DNA from: Curtobacterium pusillum
GTDB lineage: Bacteria > Actinomycetota > Actinomycetes > Actinomycetales > Microbacteriaceae
Reading direction: 5' to 3'
DNA length: 64,000 nt
NCBI GenBank assembly: GCA_002025645.1
Contig: CP018783.1
Location: 1,116,001-1,180,000, forward strand
In this document: positions 11,401 through 18,534 of the stretch, one piece after another
Layout of the letters: every line of letters begins with the position of its first letter
Numbering within the stretch: position 1 is the first letter of the stretch
Notes under the pieces: generated by a model
The model's database searches: none
The model's input: only the letters and a program-made list of their open reading frames with translations
What the model was told of the DNA's origin: nothing
Program-made: the position numbers and the translations under genes

Positions 11401-12979
11401 GGCGTAGCGCGTGCACGCTCCGCGAGCCGGGGTCGTACCCACGGGCGTCGCGGAACCCGGTCGTGGTGTCCTGGGCGTTCACGGTGAGGTCGATCACCTG
11501 GCGGAGGAGCAGGACGACGGGCGAGAGCAGCGTCGCCACCGCCCGGGTCGTGTTCGTCAGCGTCGTGCCGAGCTGGGTGAGGGCGGTGCCGCCGATCAGC
11601 GGACGCAGCGCCGTCTGCAGGGCAGGGACGACGATCCCGGTCACGACCGGGGCGAGCACCGTCCCGAGGGGCAGCGGGAGCCCGGCGAGGCTGCCCGACG
11701 CCGTGATGGTCGGGTTCGCGGTGGCCGTTCCGGCGAGCGCGCCGAGCGTCGTGTCGACCTGCAGGCCGATCGCGGCGGCGGGCTGCCCGAGCACGGTGGC
11801 GTTGGTCGCGATGTTCACGCGGACCGCGGTGGAGTTGATCGTGTTCACGACGGCCGTCTGCAGTGCCGTCGGCAGCTGCGTCCCGAGGATCGTGGTGATG
11901 CTCTGGTTGATCGAGTTGACGGCGGCGGTCGTCAGCACCGGCGTGTTCGCGGGCTGGCCGTTGAGCGCCGTGAGCTTGTCGAGGTCGACGGTGATCGTCC
12001 CGGTCGACGGGGTGATCGTCACGGCGCCGTCGGTCAGCGGCTGGCGCAGGACCTGGGTCAGCGTGTCGTCGAGGTTGAGGTTCACGTTCGCGGTGATGTT
12101 CGTGCCGCTCACGTTCACCGTCCCGAGCAGCGCCTGGCGCAGCAGCGTCTGGATCTGCGCGGTCACGGCCGAGGTTGTCCCCTGCAGGGCGCCACCGGTG
12201 CCGAAGACGCCGTTGACGGAGCTCGACACCGTCCGGAGCTCGTCCCGGAGCGACGTCGTCAGGCCCTGGACCGCCGGGCTGGTCAGCGCGAGGTTCGCGC
12301 TCGCGATCCGGTAGTCGCTCGAGGTGCTCACCGTCGCCCCGCGCGTCGCGGACAGGGTCGACGCGAGGGCACCGACCTGCAGCTGGGCGTTCGAGAGCAC
12401 CGTCGTGTCGGCGCCGACGCGCGAGAACAGCGGGTTGAGGTCCAGCGTCGCCGCGCCCGTGCCCGAGCCGTTCCCGACACCGATGCCGCCGTCGTTCGTG
12501 AGGAGACCGGAGGACGCGGTCGCGCCGTTCGCCGAGGTCGTGGCGTACTGGCCGTCCACCCCGAGGGTGAGGATGCCGTTCGCACCGATCAGGTCGATGT
12601 TGTTGCCGAGGTCCACCCCCACGGCGTTCAACGCGGTGAGGTTGAGCGGCTGGTTCGTGGTGCCGCCACCGGTGGTCGCACCGCGGGCGGAGTAGGCGCC
12701 CCCGAGTTCGGCGAGGGTGTCCACGTCGACGATGCCCGAACCGCTGAGGAGCACGCCCTCGGCCTCGGAGACGTCGGTCTGGGCGGCCGCAGCCGGTTGG
12801 ATCGCCACGGTGGCGGCGATGAGCGCCGTCACCGTGGCGATGACGCCGCCACGCAGGAGGAGACGCCGATCGTCCGATGCTCGTCGTCGAGCTCGGTCGC
12901 CAGCACCGATGATCCGTCGTGTCCAGTCGCCCGCTGTCGTGGGTACACGGGTACCCCGAAGCGACACGTGCCTGCGCAT
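5438..12979 (-). CDS. Giant cell-wall-anchored surface protein with 20 Ig-like repeats
   Basis: A 2513-residue secreted protein. The ATG at 12979 has an AGGAAAAG SD about 9 bases upstream. Residues 1-66 form a long signal peptide (basic, then hydrophobic 44-60, cleavage near AAAA-Q). Residues about 68-545 resemble the choice-of-anchor G region of actinobacterial surface proteins. Then come 20 tandem domains of about 94 residues, each with a pattern like I.SP..G, V.GT..PGA.V.V, W...V..VP.G and QTV.GTTS.PV, an Ig-like or bacterial-adhesin fold. A collagen-like PGT/PGE/PGA stretch (about 2428-2452) and a GNGSG linker lead to LAFTG (2473-2477), a membrane helix and a basic tail: a sortase signal of the LAXTG type recognised by class E sortases. 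No sortase gene is in the window. Probable role: adhesion or surface-layer structure (inference). Confidence 0.9.
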   Translation of the reverse strand: MRRHVSLRGTRVPTTAGDWTRRIIGAGDRARRRASDDRRLLLRGGVIATVTALIAATVAIQPAAAAQTDVSEAEGVLLSGSGIVDVDTLAELGGAYSARGATTGGGTTNQPLNLTALNAVGVDLGNNIDLIGANGILTLGVDGQYATTSANGATASSGLLTNDGGIGVGNGSGTGAATLDLNPLFSRVGADTTVLSNAQLQVGALASTLSATRGATVSTSSDYRIASANLALTSPAVQGLTTSLRDELRTVSSSVNGVFGTGGALQGTTSAVTAQIQTLLRQALLGTVNVSGTNITANVNLNLDDTLTQVLRQPLTDGAVTITPSTGTITVDLDKLTALNGQPANTPVLTTAAVNSINQSITTILGTQLPTALQTAVVNTINSTAVRVNIATNATVLGQPAAAIGLQVDTTLGALAGTATANPTITASGSLAGLPLPLGTVLAPVVTGIVVPALQTALRPLIGGTALTQLGTTLTNTTRAVATLLSPVVLLLRQVIDLTVNAQDTTTGFRDARGYDPGSRSVHALRLSILPGANVATVDLATSTVRASAFVAPTITAPTANQVFSVPSASSTRTVTVSGAGEPGATIVVSLGGGRTGTATVAANGTWTTNIASVPTGDYTATATQTVGGTAAGTVTQPFSVVAQQALTITTPTVGQTFTTTGTTAPVTLTGTATANARIDVDLGGGLTATGTANASGAWSVTVPNVPTGDQTASVTQTVGDSTSAPVTRAFRVVAAAGLTIASPTAGQDFPLAGDTRDVPISGTAQPGARVDVSVNGGDRTATTTANAGGAWSTTITSVPAGDYSASVTQTVGSSTSTPVTRAFTVTAAPALTIDAPEDGTTITVADATSTTPVTVSGTAAPNAQVVVGIGGSFTATVSADDDGAWETTFQGVPVGDRTVTARQTVGGTTSGPVTSAFTVRAGAPIAITSPAPGATVTVLDVDTTADLDLAGTAEPGADVSVSLGGGLTATATANGDGDWTATVQDVPVGRYTIAATQSVNGTTSPAVRQVVTVAAGAGLVVSSPTQGSTTAVATDDSTIDVTVSGTAQPGADVDVVLDDADDPVSTTAGDDGTWTVILPAVGTGDHTASVTQTVGGQTSAPVDRDFTIAVGDDLVIESPTDAQQVPAGAGGQAGVVVRGTAEAGASVAVTIDDGDTVEVVADASGNWSTDPVQLGIGDHTVAAVQTVNGTTGPTVTTDFTVVPGTAITIESPAAGSRFVVVDGDATATVPISGSSEPNADVTVSLGPDTQFTTTASPAGAWTVDATGLAPMGTYTVNASQSVEGVVTSAIPTTFQVVTANPLAITAPTTAPITVAGDDVQRDVTVTGTGQPGASVTASTDGEDDQQATVGADGTWSVTFPDLGVGTHPVSVTQTLPGTVSSPATSDPVTRTVTIEAADAVTVTAPEPDAVLLVPDADATRDVTVSGTAEPNAPVTVRLGDDELTTTANGDGDWTVTFDGVGVGTPTLTATQTVDGTTASSPEQTVTVRAATALTLTTPEDGDVLTVADAAGTADVRAAGRAQGGAPVTVTLSNGDSEQVTAETDGTWEATFEDVPVGDYTVRATQRVEGQTSAPVSSGVSVRAGAPLTVTTPAGATSVTVADDDATTDVPFSGTGQPGATVRVDLGAGGSATAPVGDDGRWSTTVEDVPVGSWTAAVTQAVNGTTSAAVERPVSVVAAADLTIREPGDDPITVADGDATTTVTVAGDAQPGATVTVTVDDRDPVEVTAGDDGSWSVDVPDLGVGTHDVSVTQTVDGSTSTTPVETSFEIEAGDPVVIDEPTAGQEYLVAGEGATTTVDVSGTAEPGATIVVDLGGGRSESTTADGDGAWSVSVPDVPAGTPTVSVTQRIGDTVSAPVTVGIRVLVADPITIATPADGSTVRVAQQDSIATITAGGAAQSGAEVRVTIDGGDPVTVTATDAGTWTVDLEDVGVGEHTIRATQTVDGSTSAPVASTFTVAPGTALAVTTPADGATVTVPADTTTATVPVSGTGQAGGTVRVVVDDEDPIVVPVGPDGRWTTDVTGLDEGDHTITVTQEVNGTTSSPIVRDVTVDVAAPDAIVITSPAAGTTYRVVDGTTDVQVAGVSAPNAAISVRIDGGTPVTTTADADGEWTVTVPDVGTGPHTIAASQTVGGTTTNAPGVGFSVSAVAPVRITTPTDGQVIPTTGPTASVPVSGTAEPNATIRVDVDGRTATTTAGGDGSWTVTVGGVPVGPHTVSVTQTVGGVTSAPVTSRVTVAAVQPTDVTITSPAPGQLIPATGTGDTGSFTVTGHATPGALVTVRLSNGQVRTTTADANGDWSVTFDRVPEGQWTITASQSVNGTTTASQPVPIVVDAVQPLAVTSPTPGAHRTASAAGTVDWRVTGTAEPGATVTVIADDGTPVTTTADDTGAWSVVLRLAVGQHTIRVTQTVAGATLAAQSVAVVVDAADPGTPGEPGTPGTPGTPGTPGAPGTGGNGSGAGNGSGTGNGSGGLAFTGADVAPLAGAAGGLVVLGFLLLGLSRLARGIRRRGRA
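5690..11340 (-). repeat. 20 tandem Ig-like coding repeats of about 282 bp
   Basis: The middle of the giant gene is a run of about twenty in-frame units of 94 codons on average. The units have diverged clearly from one another at protein and DNA level, so the array is old rather than a recent amplification. The best conserved segments are the SGTA.PGA turn and the QTVNGTTS strand. Counted by eye from the translated protein; boundaries are approximate. Confidence 0.85.
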
Positions 12980-13055
12980 GCGTGTCTCTTTTCCTGGCAG
13001 GACGCGCCTGCCACCTGATCCGGAAACTCCCCCGCTGGTGAGGCGGTGGAGGGTT

Positions 13056-13080
13056 CAGGAATCCTGGTTGGGGATTCCTG
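13056..13080. promoter_or_regulatory. Inverted repeat upstream of the surface-protein gene
   Basis: A perfect 9-bp inverted repeat (CAGGAATCC, 7-base spacer, GGATTCCTG) lies 77 bp upstream of the start codon of the giant gene. It could be an operator or an mRNA leader hairpin; no factor can be named. Confidence 0.35.
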
Positions 13081-13110
13081 GGGCCGATCTTTGCACACGA
13101 TCAGGTTGCT

Positions 13111-13135
13111 GTCCGCAACCCGTTACGAAACGGAC
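13111..13135. promoter_or_regulatory. Nested dyads upstream of the surface-protein gene
   Basis: CCGTT-ACGA-AACGG (13120-13133) is a perfect 5-bp dyad overlapped by an outer GTCCG / CGGAC pair. It lies between the SRP RNA gene and the giant surface gene, where the latter's promoter is expected. Function unknown. Confidence 0.3.
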
Positions 13136-13173
13136 ACCCTGCCGTCGAGAAGTCGTCGCCGGGAGCACGAAAA

Positions 13174-13261
13174 GACTCCCCACGCACCCGCCAGAGCCCG
13201 GTTACCCTTGCTGCGTTTCCGCCCTGGGGGAGTTGGCCTGGATGGCGTCACGTGAGGAGCC
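13174..13261 (-). ncRNA. ffs: Signal recognition particle RNA (small, 4.5S type)
   Basis: The minus strand carries CAGGGCGGAAACGCAGCAAGGGTAACCGG, written here in parts: the apical GCGGAAACGC hairpin (GAAA-type tetraloop) followed by the AGCAAGGGTA bulge that binds Ffh, as in other actinobacterial SRP RNAs. The outer arms GGCTCCTCACG (5') and GTGGGGAGTC (3') pair with G-U wobble to form the long stem. A TTTT run directly follows the 3' end. A TAGACT -10 box at 13268-13273 sits 7 bases before the inferred 5' end. The ends are estimated from pairing and may be off by a few bases. The RNA targets ribosomes making membrane proteins to the Sec translocon with Ffh. Confidence 0.9.
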
Positions 13262-13300
13262 TCCGGAAGTCTACCGGACGGAACGGGCAGACTCGGACAC

Positions 13301-13975
13301 ATGAAGATCGCCATCGCCGGAGGACACGGCCAGATCGCCCTGCTCCTCGCCCGCCTCGTCACCGACGCCGGCCACGACGCCGTCGCCATCGTCCGCAACC
13401 CCGCACACGTCACCGACGTCGAGCAACAGGGCGCCACGGCGATCGTCGCGGACCTCGAGCAGCTGGACGACGACGAGCTCGCGCTCCGGCTCCGCGGTGT
13501 CGACGCCGTGGTGTTCGCGGCCGGCGCCGGCCCGAACAGCGGCGCGGAGCGGAAGCTCACCGTCGACCGGGACGGCGCGATCCTGCTCGCCGACGCCGCG
13601 GAGCGGGCCGGGATCCGCCGGTACGTGATGGTCTCCGCGATGGCGGCGGACTCGTACGACCCGGAGCGTGCCGTCGTGCCCGCCCGCGCGGAGGCCGACG
13701 TGTTCCAGGTCTACCTGCGCGCGAAGGCCGAGGCGGACGCGAACCTCCGCGCCAGGAGCCTCCGCTGGACGATCGTGCGTCCCGGTGGTCTGGTCGACAC
13801 CGTCCCGCAGGGAACGGTCGATGTCGGCCGGACGGTGCCGCGGGGGACGATCCCCCGCGCGGACGTCGCCGCGGTGGTGCTGCACGCGATCCTCGACGAC
13901 ACCGCGGTGGGCGTCCAGTTCGAGGTCACGAGCGGCGACACCCCGATCCCCGCGGCGCTGTCGGCGCTCAGCTGA
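13301..13975 (+). CDS. NAD(P)-binding atypical SDR family protein
   Basis: A 224-residue cytoplasmic protein beginning MKIAIAGGHGQIALLLARLV, the GxxGxxx dinucleotide loop of the extended/atypical short-chain dehydrogenases. It continues with AIVRNPAHV after strand 2, AVVFAAGAG (the NAAG-like strand) and YVMVSAMAAD. The usual YxxxK catalytic pair is not obvious, so like many NmrA/SDR_a5-type proteins it may be a redox sensor or act on an unknown substrate. The gene is divergent from the SRP RNA and its stop overlaps the convergent ackA stop by 8 bp. Family placement is confident; substrate is unknown. Confidence 0.85.
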   Translation: MKIAIAGGHGQIALLLARLVTDAGHDAVAIVRNPAHVTDVEQQGATAIVADLEQLDDDELALRLRGVDAVVFAAGAGPNSGAERKLTVDRDGAILLADAAERAGIRRYVMVSAMAADSYDPERAVVPARAEADVFQVYLRAKAEADANLRARSLRWTIVRPGGLVDTVPQGTVDVGRTVPRGTIPRADVAAVVLHAILDDTAVGVQFEVTSGDTPIPAALSALS

Positions 13976-15167
13976 GCGCGACCGCGGCCGACTGGCGGGC
14001 GATCTCGAGTTCCTCGTTCGTCGGGATGACGAGCACCGCGACGCGTGATGCGTCCGTCGAGACGAGACGGGCCTCGCGCGACGCGAGCTCGTTCCGGTCG
14101 GGGTCGATCTCGATGCCCAGGTGCTCCAGGCCGGCGAGCACCCGGCGACGCAGCAGCGCGTTGTTCTCGCCGACACCGGCGGTGAACACGACGGCGTCGA
14201 GCCCGCCGAGCTGCGCCGTGTACGCGCCCACGTAGCGGCGGATGCGGTGGCGGTAGACGGCGAGCGCCGCCTCGGCCTCGTCGTCGCCGTGGAGTGCAGC
14301 GTCCTGCACGTCGCGCATGTCCCCGTTCCCGGTGAGCCCGAGGAGCCCGGACTCCTTGTTGAGCATCGTGTCGAGCTCGTCGAACGAGAGTCCGGCTTCG
14401 CGGTGCAGGTGGATCAGGACCGCCGGGTCGAGGTCACCGGAACGCGTCCCCATGACGAGCCCCTCGAGCGGGGTGAGGCCCATGGAGGTCTCGATCGACT
14501 TCCCACCGTCGATCGCCGCGGCGGACGCCCCGTTGCCGAGGTGCAGCACGATCGTCTTCAGATCGGCGAGTGGTCGCCCGAGGAACGCCGCGGCCTGCTC
14601 CGACACGTACTTGTGGCTGGTGCCGTGCATGCCGTAGCGGCGGATCGAGTACTTCGCGGCGAGGTCGGCCGGGATCGCGTACGTGTACGCGTGCGGCGGC
14701 ATGGTCTGGTGGAACGCGGTGTCGAACACGGCGACCTGCGGCACGTCGGAGAACACCTGCTTCGCGGCACGGATCCCCTCGAGGTTCGCGGGGTTGTGCA
14801 GCGGCGCGAGGCTGTTCAGGTCCTCGATCTGGCGCTCGACCTCGTCGGTGACCACGGTGGCCCGGTCGAAGGTGGTGCCGCCGTGCACGACGCGGTGCCC
14901 GACGACCGCCGGCGGGTACTCGTCGAAGGACGGCCCGACCTTCGCGAAGGCGTCGATCATCGCCTGGAACCCGGCGGCGTGGTCCGGCACGGCGGAGGCG
15001 TCGTTCGACGAGGACTCCCCCGTCAGCGCGTTGGTGTGCTTCCACGCGCCGGTCGACTCGCCGATGCGCTCGACGAGTCCGGAGGCGAGCGTCCGCTCCC
15101 CCTCGAGCTCGATGAGCTGGTACTTGAACGAACTCGAACCCGAGTTCACGACGAGGGCTGCGGTCAC
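13968..15167 (-). CDS. ackA: Acetate kinase
   Basis: Interconverts acetyl phosphate + ADP and acetate + ATP in the cytoplasm. The length of 399 residues is normal. Visible motifs are the N-terminal NSGSSSFKYQL, GHRVVHGG (catalytic region), GMHGTSHKYVS, HLGNGASAAAIDGGKSIETS and the C-terminal FTAGVGENN. Start: ATG or GTG reading MTAALVVNSGS at 15167. The gene follows pta on the same strand after 65 bp, so the pair probably forms a pta-ackA operon making ATP from acetyl-CoA during overflow, or activating acetate. Confidence 0.97.
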   Translation of the reverse strand: MTAALVVNSGSSSFKYQLIELEGERTLASGLVERIGESTGAWKHTNALTGESSSNDASAVPDHAAGFQAMIDAFAKVGPSFDEYPPAVVGHRVVHGGTTFDRATVVTDEVERQIEDLNSLAPLHNPANLEGIRAAKQVFSDVPQVAVFDTAFHQTMPPHAYTYAIPADLAAKYSIRRYGMHGTSHKYVSEQAAAFLGRPLADLKTIVLHLGNGASAAAIDGGKSIETSMGLTPLEGLVMGTRSGDLDPAVLIHLHREAGLSFDELDTMLNKESGLLGLTGNGDMRDVQDAALHGDDEAEAALAVYRHRIRRYVGAYTAQLGGLDAVVFTAGVGENNALLRRRVLAGLEHLGIEIDPDRNELASREARLVSTDASRVAVLVIPTNEELEIARQSAAVALS

Positions 15168-15232
15168 TGGTGGTGTCGCTTTCTGTTCATGGCCTGGTGG
15201 GCCGGACGGGAGGCACGGCGTGGGTCGGGCGG

Positions 15233-17341
15233 TCAGCCCGCGTCGGACGCGGTGCCGGCCTGGATCGCGGTGATCGCGACGGTGTTGACGATGTCGCCCA
15301 CGAGTGCGCCGCGGGACAGGTCGTTGATCGGCTTGCGCAGACCCTGCAGCACCGGGCCGATCGCGACGGCACCGGCGGAACGCTGCACGGCCTTGTACGT
15401 GTTGTTGCCCGTGTTGAGGTCGGGGAAGATGAAGACCGTCGCCTTCCCGGCGACCGGCGAGTCCGGCATCTTCGTGCTGGCGACCGTCGGGTCGGCCGCG
15501 GCGTCGTACTGGATCGGGCCCTCGACGAGCAGGTCGGGGCGGCGCTCCCGGACGAACGCGGTGCCCGCCCGGACCTTGTCGACGTCGGCACCCGAGCCGC
15601 TGTCGCCGGTGGAGTAGCTGAGCATCGCGACGCGGGGGTCGATGCCGAACTGCGTCGCCGTCTCGGCCGACGAGATCGCGATGTCGGCGAGCTGTTCGCT
15701 CGTCGGGTCCGGGATGACCGCGCAGTCGCCGTAGACGAGCACCCGGTCGGCGAGCGCCATCAGGAACACGCTCGACACGATCGACGTGTCCGGGCGGGTC
15801 TTGATGATCTCGAAGGACGGCCGGATGGTGTGCGCCGTCGTGTGCTTCGCGCCGGACACCATGCCGTCGGCGAGTCCGAGCTGCACCATCATCGTGCCGA
15901 AGTACGAGACGTCGGTCACGGTGTCGCGGGCGAGCTCGATCGACATGCCCTTGTGCGCACGCAGCCGGGTGTACTCCTCGGCGAACCGCTCGCGGAGCTC
16001 CGGGTCGAACGGCGACACGAGCTGCGCGGCGTCGAGGTCGAGGCCGAGCTCGGTCGCGCGGGTGCGGATCGCGGCGGGGTCGCCGAGGATCGTCAGCTCG
16101 CAGACCTGGCGGGCGAGCAGCGTCGACGCGGCGCGGAGGATGCGGTCGTCCTCACCCTCGGGCAGGACGATGCGCTTGCCGTAGCCGCGCGCCCGGTCGA
16201 GCAGTCCGTGCTCGAACATCAGTGGCGTGACGACCCCGGACGGGGTGAGCTGGAGGCGGTCGCGCAGGGCGTCGGCGTCGACGTGCTGCTCGAACAGGGC
16301 GAGGGCGAGGTCGGCCTTCCGCGGGGAGTCCGCCGCGAGTCGGCCGCGGGTCTGGGTGATGCGGAGGGCGGTGTCGTAGGTGCCGAGGTCGTTCTGCGCG
16401 ATCGGCAGCGAGCTCGACAGCCCCTCGAGCAGCCGGGAGATCTGCGGTGCGGTCTCGAACCCGCCGTTCAGGATGACGCCGGCGAGGCTCGGGAACGTCT
16501 CCGACTGGTTGGCCAGGAGGGTCGCGATGAGGACGTCGCTGCGGTCACCGGGCACGACCACGATGCCGCCCTCGATCAGGCGGGGCAGCACGTTCTCCAT
16601 GCTCATGCCGGCGACGACGGTGCCCAGGGCCTCGCGGTCGAGCAGGGCGTCGTCACCCCGGACGAGCGTGGCGTCGGTCGCGGCGAGCAGTGCCCGCACG
16701 GTGGGGGCGACGAGGACGCTGTCCTCGGGGATCGCCCACACGGGGAGGTCCGGGTGGTCGTCGTGGACGGCACGCTCGACGCTCGACACGATCGCGCCGA
16801 GGGCGTCGGGGTCCGCACGGTTCACGATGACGCCGAACACCTGCGCGTGTGCTGCCCGGAGCTCGCTCGTCGTGACGTCGGCGACCTGCGCCATGTCGTC
16901 CGGGGTGCGGGCCCCGCGCTCGGCCGCGTCACGCCCGCCGAGCACGAGGAGCACGGGCGCACCGAGGTTCGCGGCGACCTTGGCGTTGAACGAGAGCTCG
17001 GTGGGGCTGCCGACGTCGGTGTAGTCCGACCCGAGCACCACCACGGCGTCGCACTGCCGCTCGACCTGGGCGAACCGGGTGACGATGGTCGCGAGGGCGG
17101 CGTCCGGGTCCGCGTGCACGTCGTCGTAGGTCACGCCGACCGCGTCGTCGTAGGTGATGCCGACAGCGGTGTGCTGGAGCAGGAGCTCGAGCACGTAGTC
17201 GGGCTCGTCCACCGACCGGGCGACCGGACGGAACACGCCGACCCGTCCGACCGAGCGCGCGAGGGTCTCGAGGACACCGAGGGCGACGGTGCTCTTGCCC
17301 GTGTGTCCTTCTGCTGACGTGATGTAGATGCGGGTCGACAC
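15233..17341 (-). CDS. pta: Phosphate acetyltransferase
   Basis: Converts acetyl-CoA + Pi to acetyl phosphate + CoA. The 702-residue length marks the long form. The N-terminal third is a BioD/CobQ-like P-loop domain (YITSAEGHTGKSTVALG at about residue 8), a DRTGG-type domain follows in the middle, and the C-terminal catalytic PTA/PTB domain runs from about residue 380 (RIVLPEGEDDRILRAA, then SYSTGDSGSGADVDK and FPDLNTGNNTYKAVQRSAGA). The reading from 17341 (MSTRIYITSAEGHTGKST) is preferred because the P-loop strand starts at residue 4. Upstream partner of ackA. Confidence 0.96.
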   Translation of the reverse strand: MSTRIYITSAEGHTGKSTVALGVLETLARSVGRVGVFRPVARSVDEPDYVLELLLQHTAVGITYDDAVGVTYDDVHADPDAALATIVTRFAQVERQCDAVVVLGSDYTDVGSPTELSFNAKVAANLGAPVLLVLGGRDAAERGARTPDDMAQVADVTTSELRAAHAQVFGVIVNRADPDALGAIVSSVERAVHDDHPDLPVWAIPEDSVLVAPTVRALLAATDATLVRGDDALLDREALGTVVAGMSMENVLPRLIEGGIVVVPGDRSDVLIATLLANQSETFPSLAGVILNGGFETAPQISRLLEGLSSSLPIAQNDLGTYDTALRITQTRGRLAADSPRKADLALALFEQHVDADALRDRLQLTPSGVVTPLMFEHGLLDRARGYGKRIVLPEGEDDRILRAASTLLARQVCELTILGDPAAIRTRATELGLDLDAAQLVSPFDPELRERFAEEYTRLRAHKGMSIELARDTVTDVSYFGTMMVQLGLADGMVSGAKHTTAHTIRPSFEIIKTRPDTSIVSSVFLMALADRVLVYGDCAVIPDPTSEQLADIAISSAETATQFGIDPRVAMLSYSTGDSGSGADVDKVRAGTAFVRERRPDLLVEGPIQYDAAADPTVASTKMPDSPVAGKATVFIFPDLNTGNNTYKAVQRSAGAVAIGPVLQGLRKPINDLSRGALVGDIVNTVAITAIQAGTASDAG

Positions 17342-17463
17342 GCGTCCAGGCTAGCCGCGTCCTTGTCGTGACAACTGGGAACGGCAGGAGCTGTGGACGG
17401 AGGTGGTCATCCGCACCCTCGAAGACCTGTACCATGGGGTGTCGTCATCGCGAGATGGCACCA

Positions 17464-17551
17464 GGAGAATTCGCCTAGTGGCCTATGGCGCACGCTTGGA
17501 AAGCGTGTTGGGTGCAAGCCCTCGGGGGTTCGAATCCCCCATTCTCCGCCA
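17464..17551 (+). tRNA. tRNA-Ser (GGA)
   Basis: Acceptor arms GGAGAAT and ATTCTCC, with CCA encoded after discriminator G at 17548. The anticodon stem CACGC/GCGTG closes the loop TTGGAAA with anticodon GGA. The long variable arm and the GGTTCGAATCC T-arm are typical of class II tRNA-Ser. Length 88 nt. A hairpin terminator follows after 9 bp. It reads the UCC and UCU serine codons. Confidence 0.97.
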
Positions 17552-17560
17552 GCTCCACCC

Positions 17561-17593
17561 GAAGGACCCGAGCCAGACCGGCTCGGGTCCTTC
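17561..17593 (+). terminator. tRNA-Ser terminator
   Basis: A perfect 14-bp stem (GAAGGACCCGAGCC / GGCTCGGGTCCTTC) with a 5-base loop directly after the tRNA. Confidence 0.8.
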
Positions 17594-17844
17594 GTCGTTC
17601 GAGGATCGATCGGAGCCAGGCAGTCCCCCACCAGGCGGACCCCACTGCACCCCGTTCCCCATGGACTGGCCGCGAAACGAGGCTCAGGGGTGGAACGGGC
17701 TGTCCCCGGTACCCGTCGGTCGCCTAGACTCACCGGACGGACGACCCCGGGACGGGTCGGACACGGTGCACGGAGCGGCAGGGGCGTCGCTCCCCGGGCG
17801 GACGATCAGTGCTGCCCGGGCACCCGAAGGGACGAGGAGTCCAC

Positions 17845-18489
17845 GTGGGGGACCTGACGGCGCCGGCAGCGGCACACGTGCGCGCGGCCGCGTACGACCT
17901 GGTCCTGCGGCCACGGCGTTCGCTCGTGCGTTCGACGATCCTCAGCGTCGTGTTCTCCGCCGTGCCCCTCGCGGTCGCCCTGGTGTGGGTGTCGCTCCCC
18001 TTCCGCCTCTGGACGTTCGTCGCGACCGTGGTGATCGCCCTCGCGGTCGTCGTCGGGATCGTGTTCACCCGGCTCGCCACCGCCTTCATCGGCATCGACC
18101 CGGTCGGCATCACCGTACGCGGCGTCGTCACCCCGAGCCGCCGGGTGGCCCGCGAGCGCGTGCACAGCCTGGTCCTCGCGACGACGCACGGCAGCGCGGT
18201 GGAACGGACCTCGCGCGAGCTCGTGGCGTTCGACGCGGACGGCGGGCACCTGTTCCGCCTGCGCTCCGACGTCTGGGGTGACAGCGGGATCGACCGGGTC
18301 GTCGAGTCGCTCGGCGTGCAGGTGACCGAGGAGCCCCGTCCGATTCCGGCTCGCGAGTTCGCCCGCCGCTACCCGACCAGCCGCAGCTGGTACGAGCAGC
18401 GCGGCACCCACGTCGTGGTCGGGGTGCTCGCGGTCCTGGTGGTCAGCGGTCTGCTCGCGATCGAGACCGTCACGCTCTTCGGCGCCTGA
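17845..18489 (+). CDS. Membrane protein with PH-like domain, function unknown
   Basis: A 214-residue protein. I chose the GTG at 17845 because GAGGAG lies 5 bases upstream; a longer frame from 17809 adds a Pro/Gly-rich tail. Hydrophobic helices are at about residues 31-50 and 55-75, and another at the C-terminus (about 188-209). The soluble part between them (IGIDPVGITVRGVVTPSRRV... then VHSLVLATTH and ELVAFDADGGHLFRLRSDVWGD) looks like the small bacterial PH domain found next to membrane helices in many actinobacterial proteins; that assignment is by pattern only. The gene stands alone between the tRNA-Ser terminator and the convergent HerA-like gene. No function is proposed. Confidence 0.75.
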   Translation: MGDLTAPAAAHVRAAAYDLVLRPRRSLVRSTILSVVFSAVPLAVALVWVSLPFRLWTFVATVVIALAVVVGIVFTRLATAFIGIDPVGITVRGVVTPSRRVARERVHSLVLATTHGSAVERTSRELVAFDADGGHLFRLRSDVWGDSGIDRVVESLGVQVTEEPRPIPAREFARRYPTSRSWYEQRGTHVVVGVLAVLVVSGLLAIETVTLFGA

Positions 18490-18534
18490 CGAACGGGCAG
18501 GACCCACCCGCACGCCGACCCGAAGCGCCCAACC

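Noticed and set aside
17485..17727. Short frames running through tRNA-Ser
   Set aside because: They translate the tRNA itself and have no SD.
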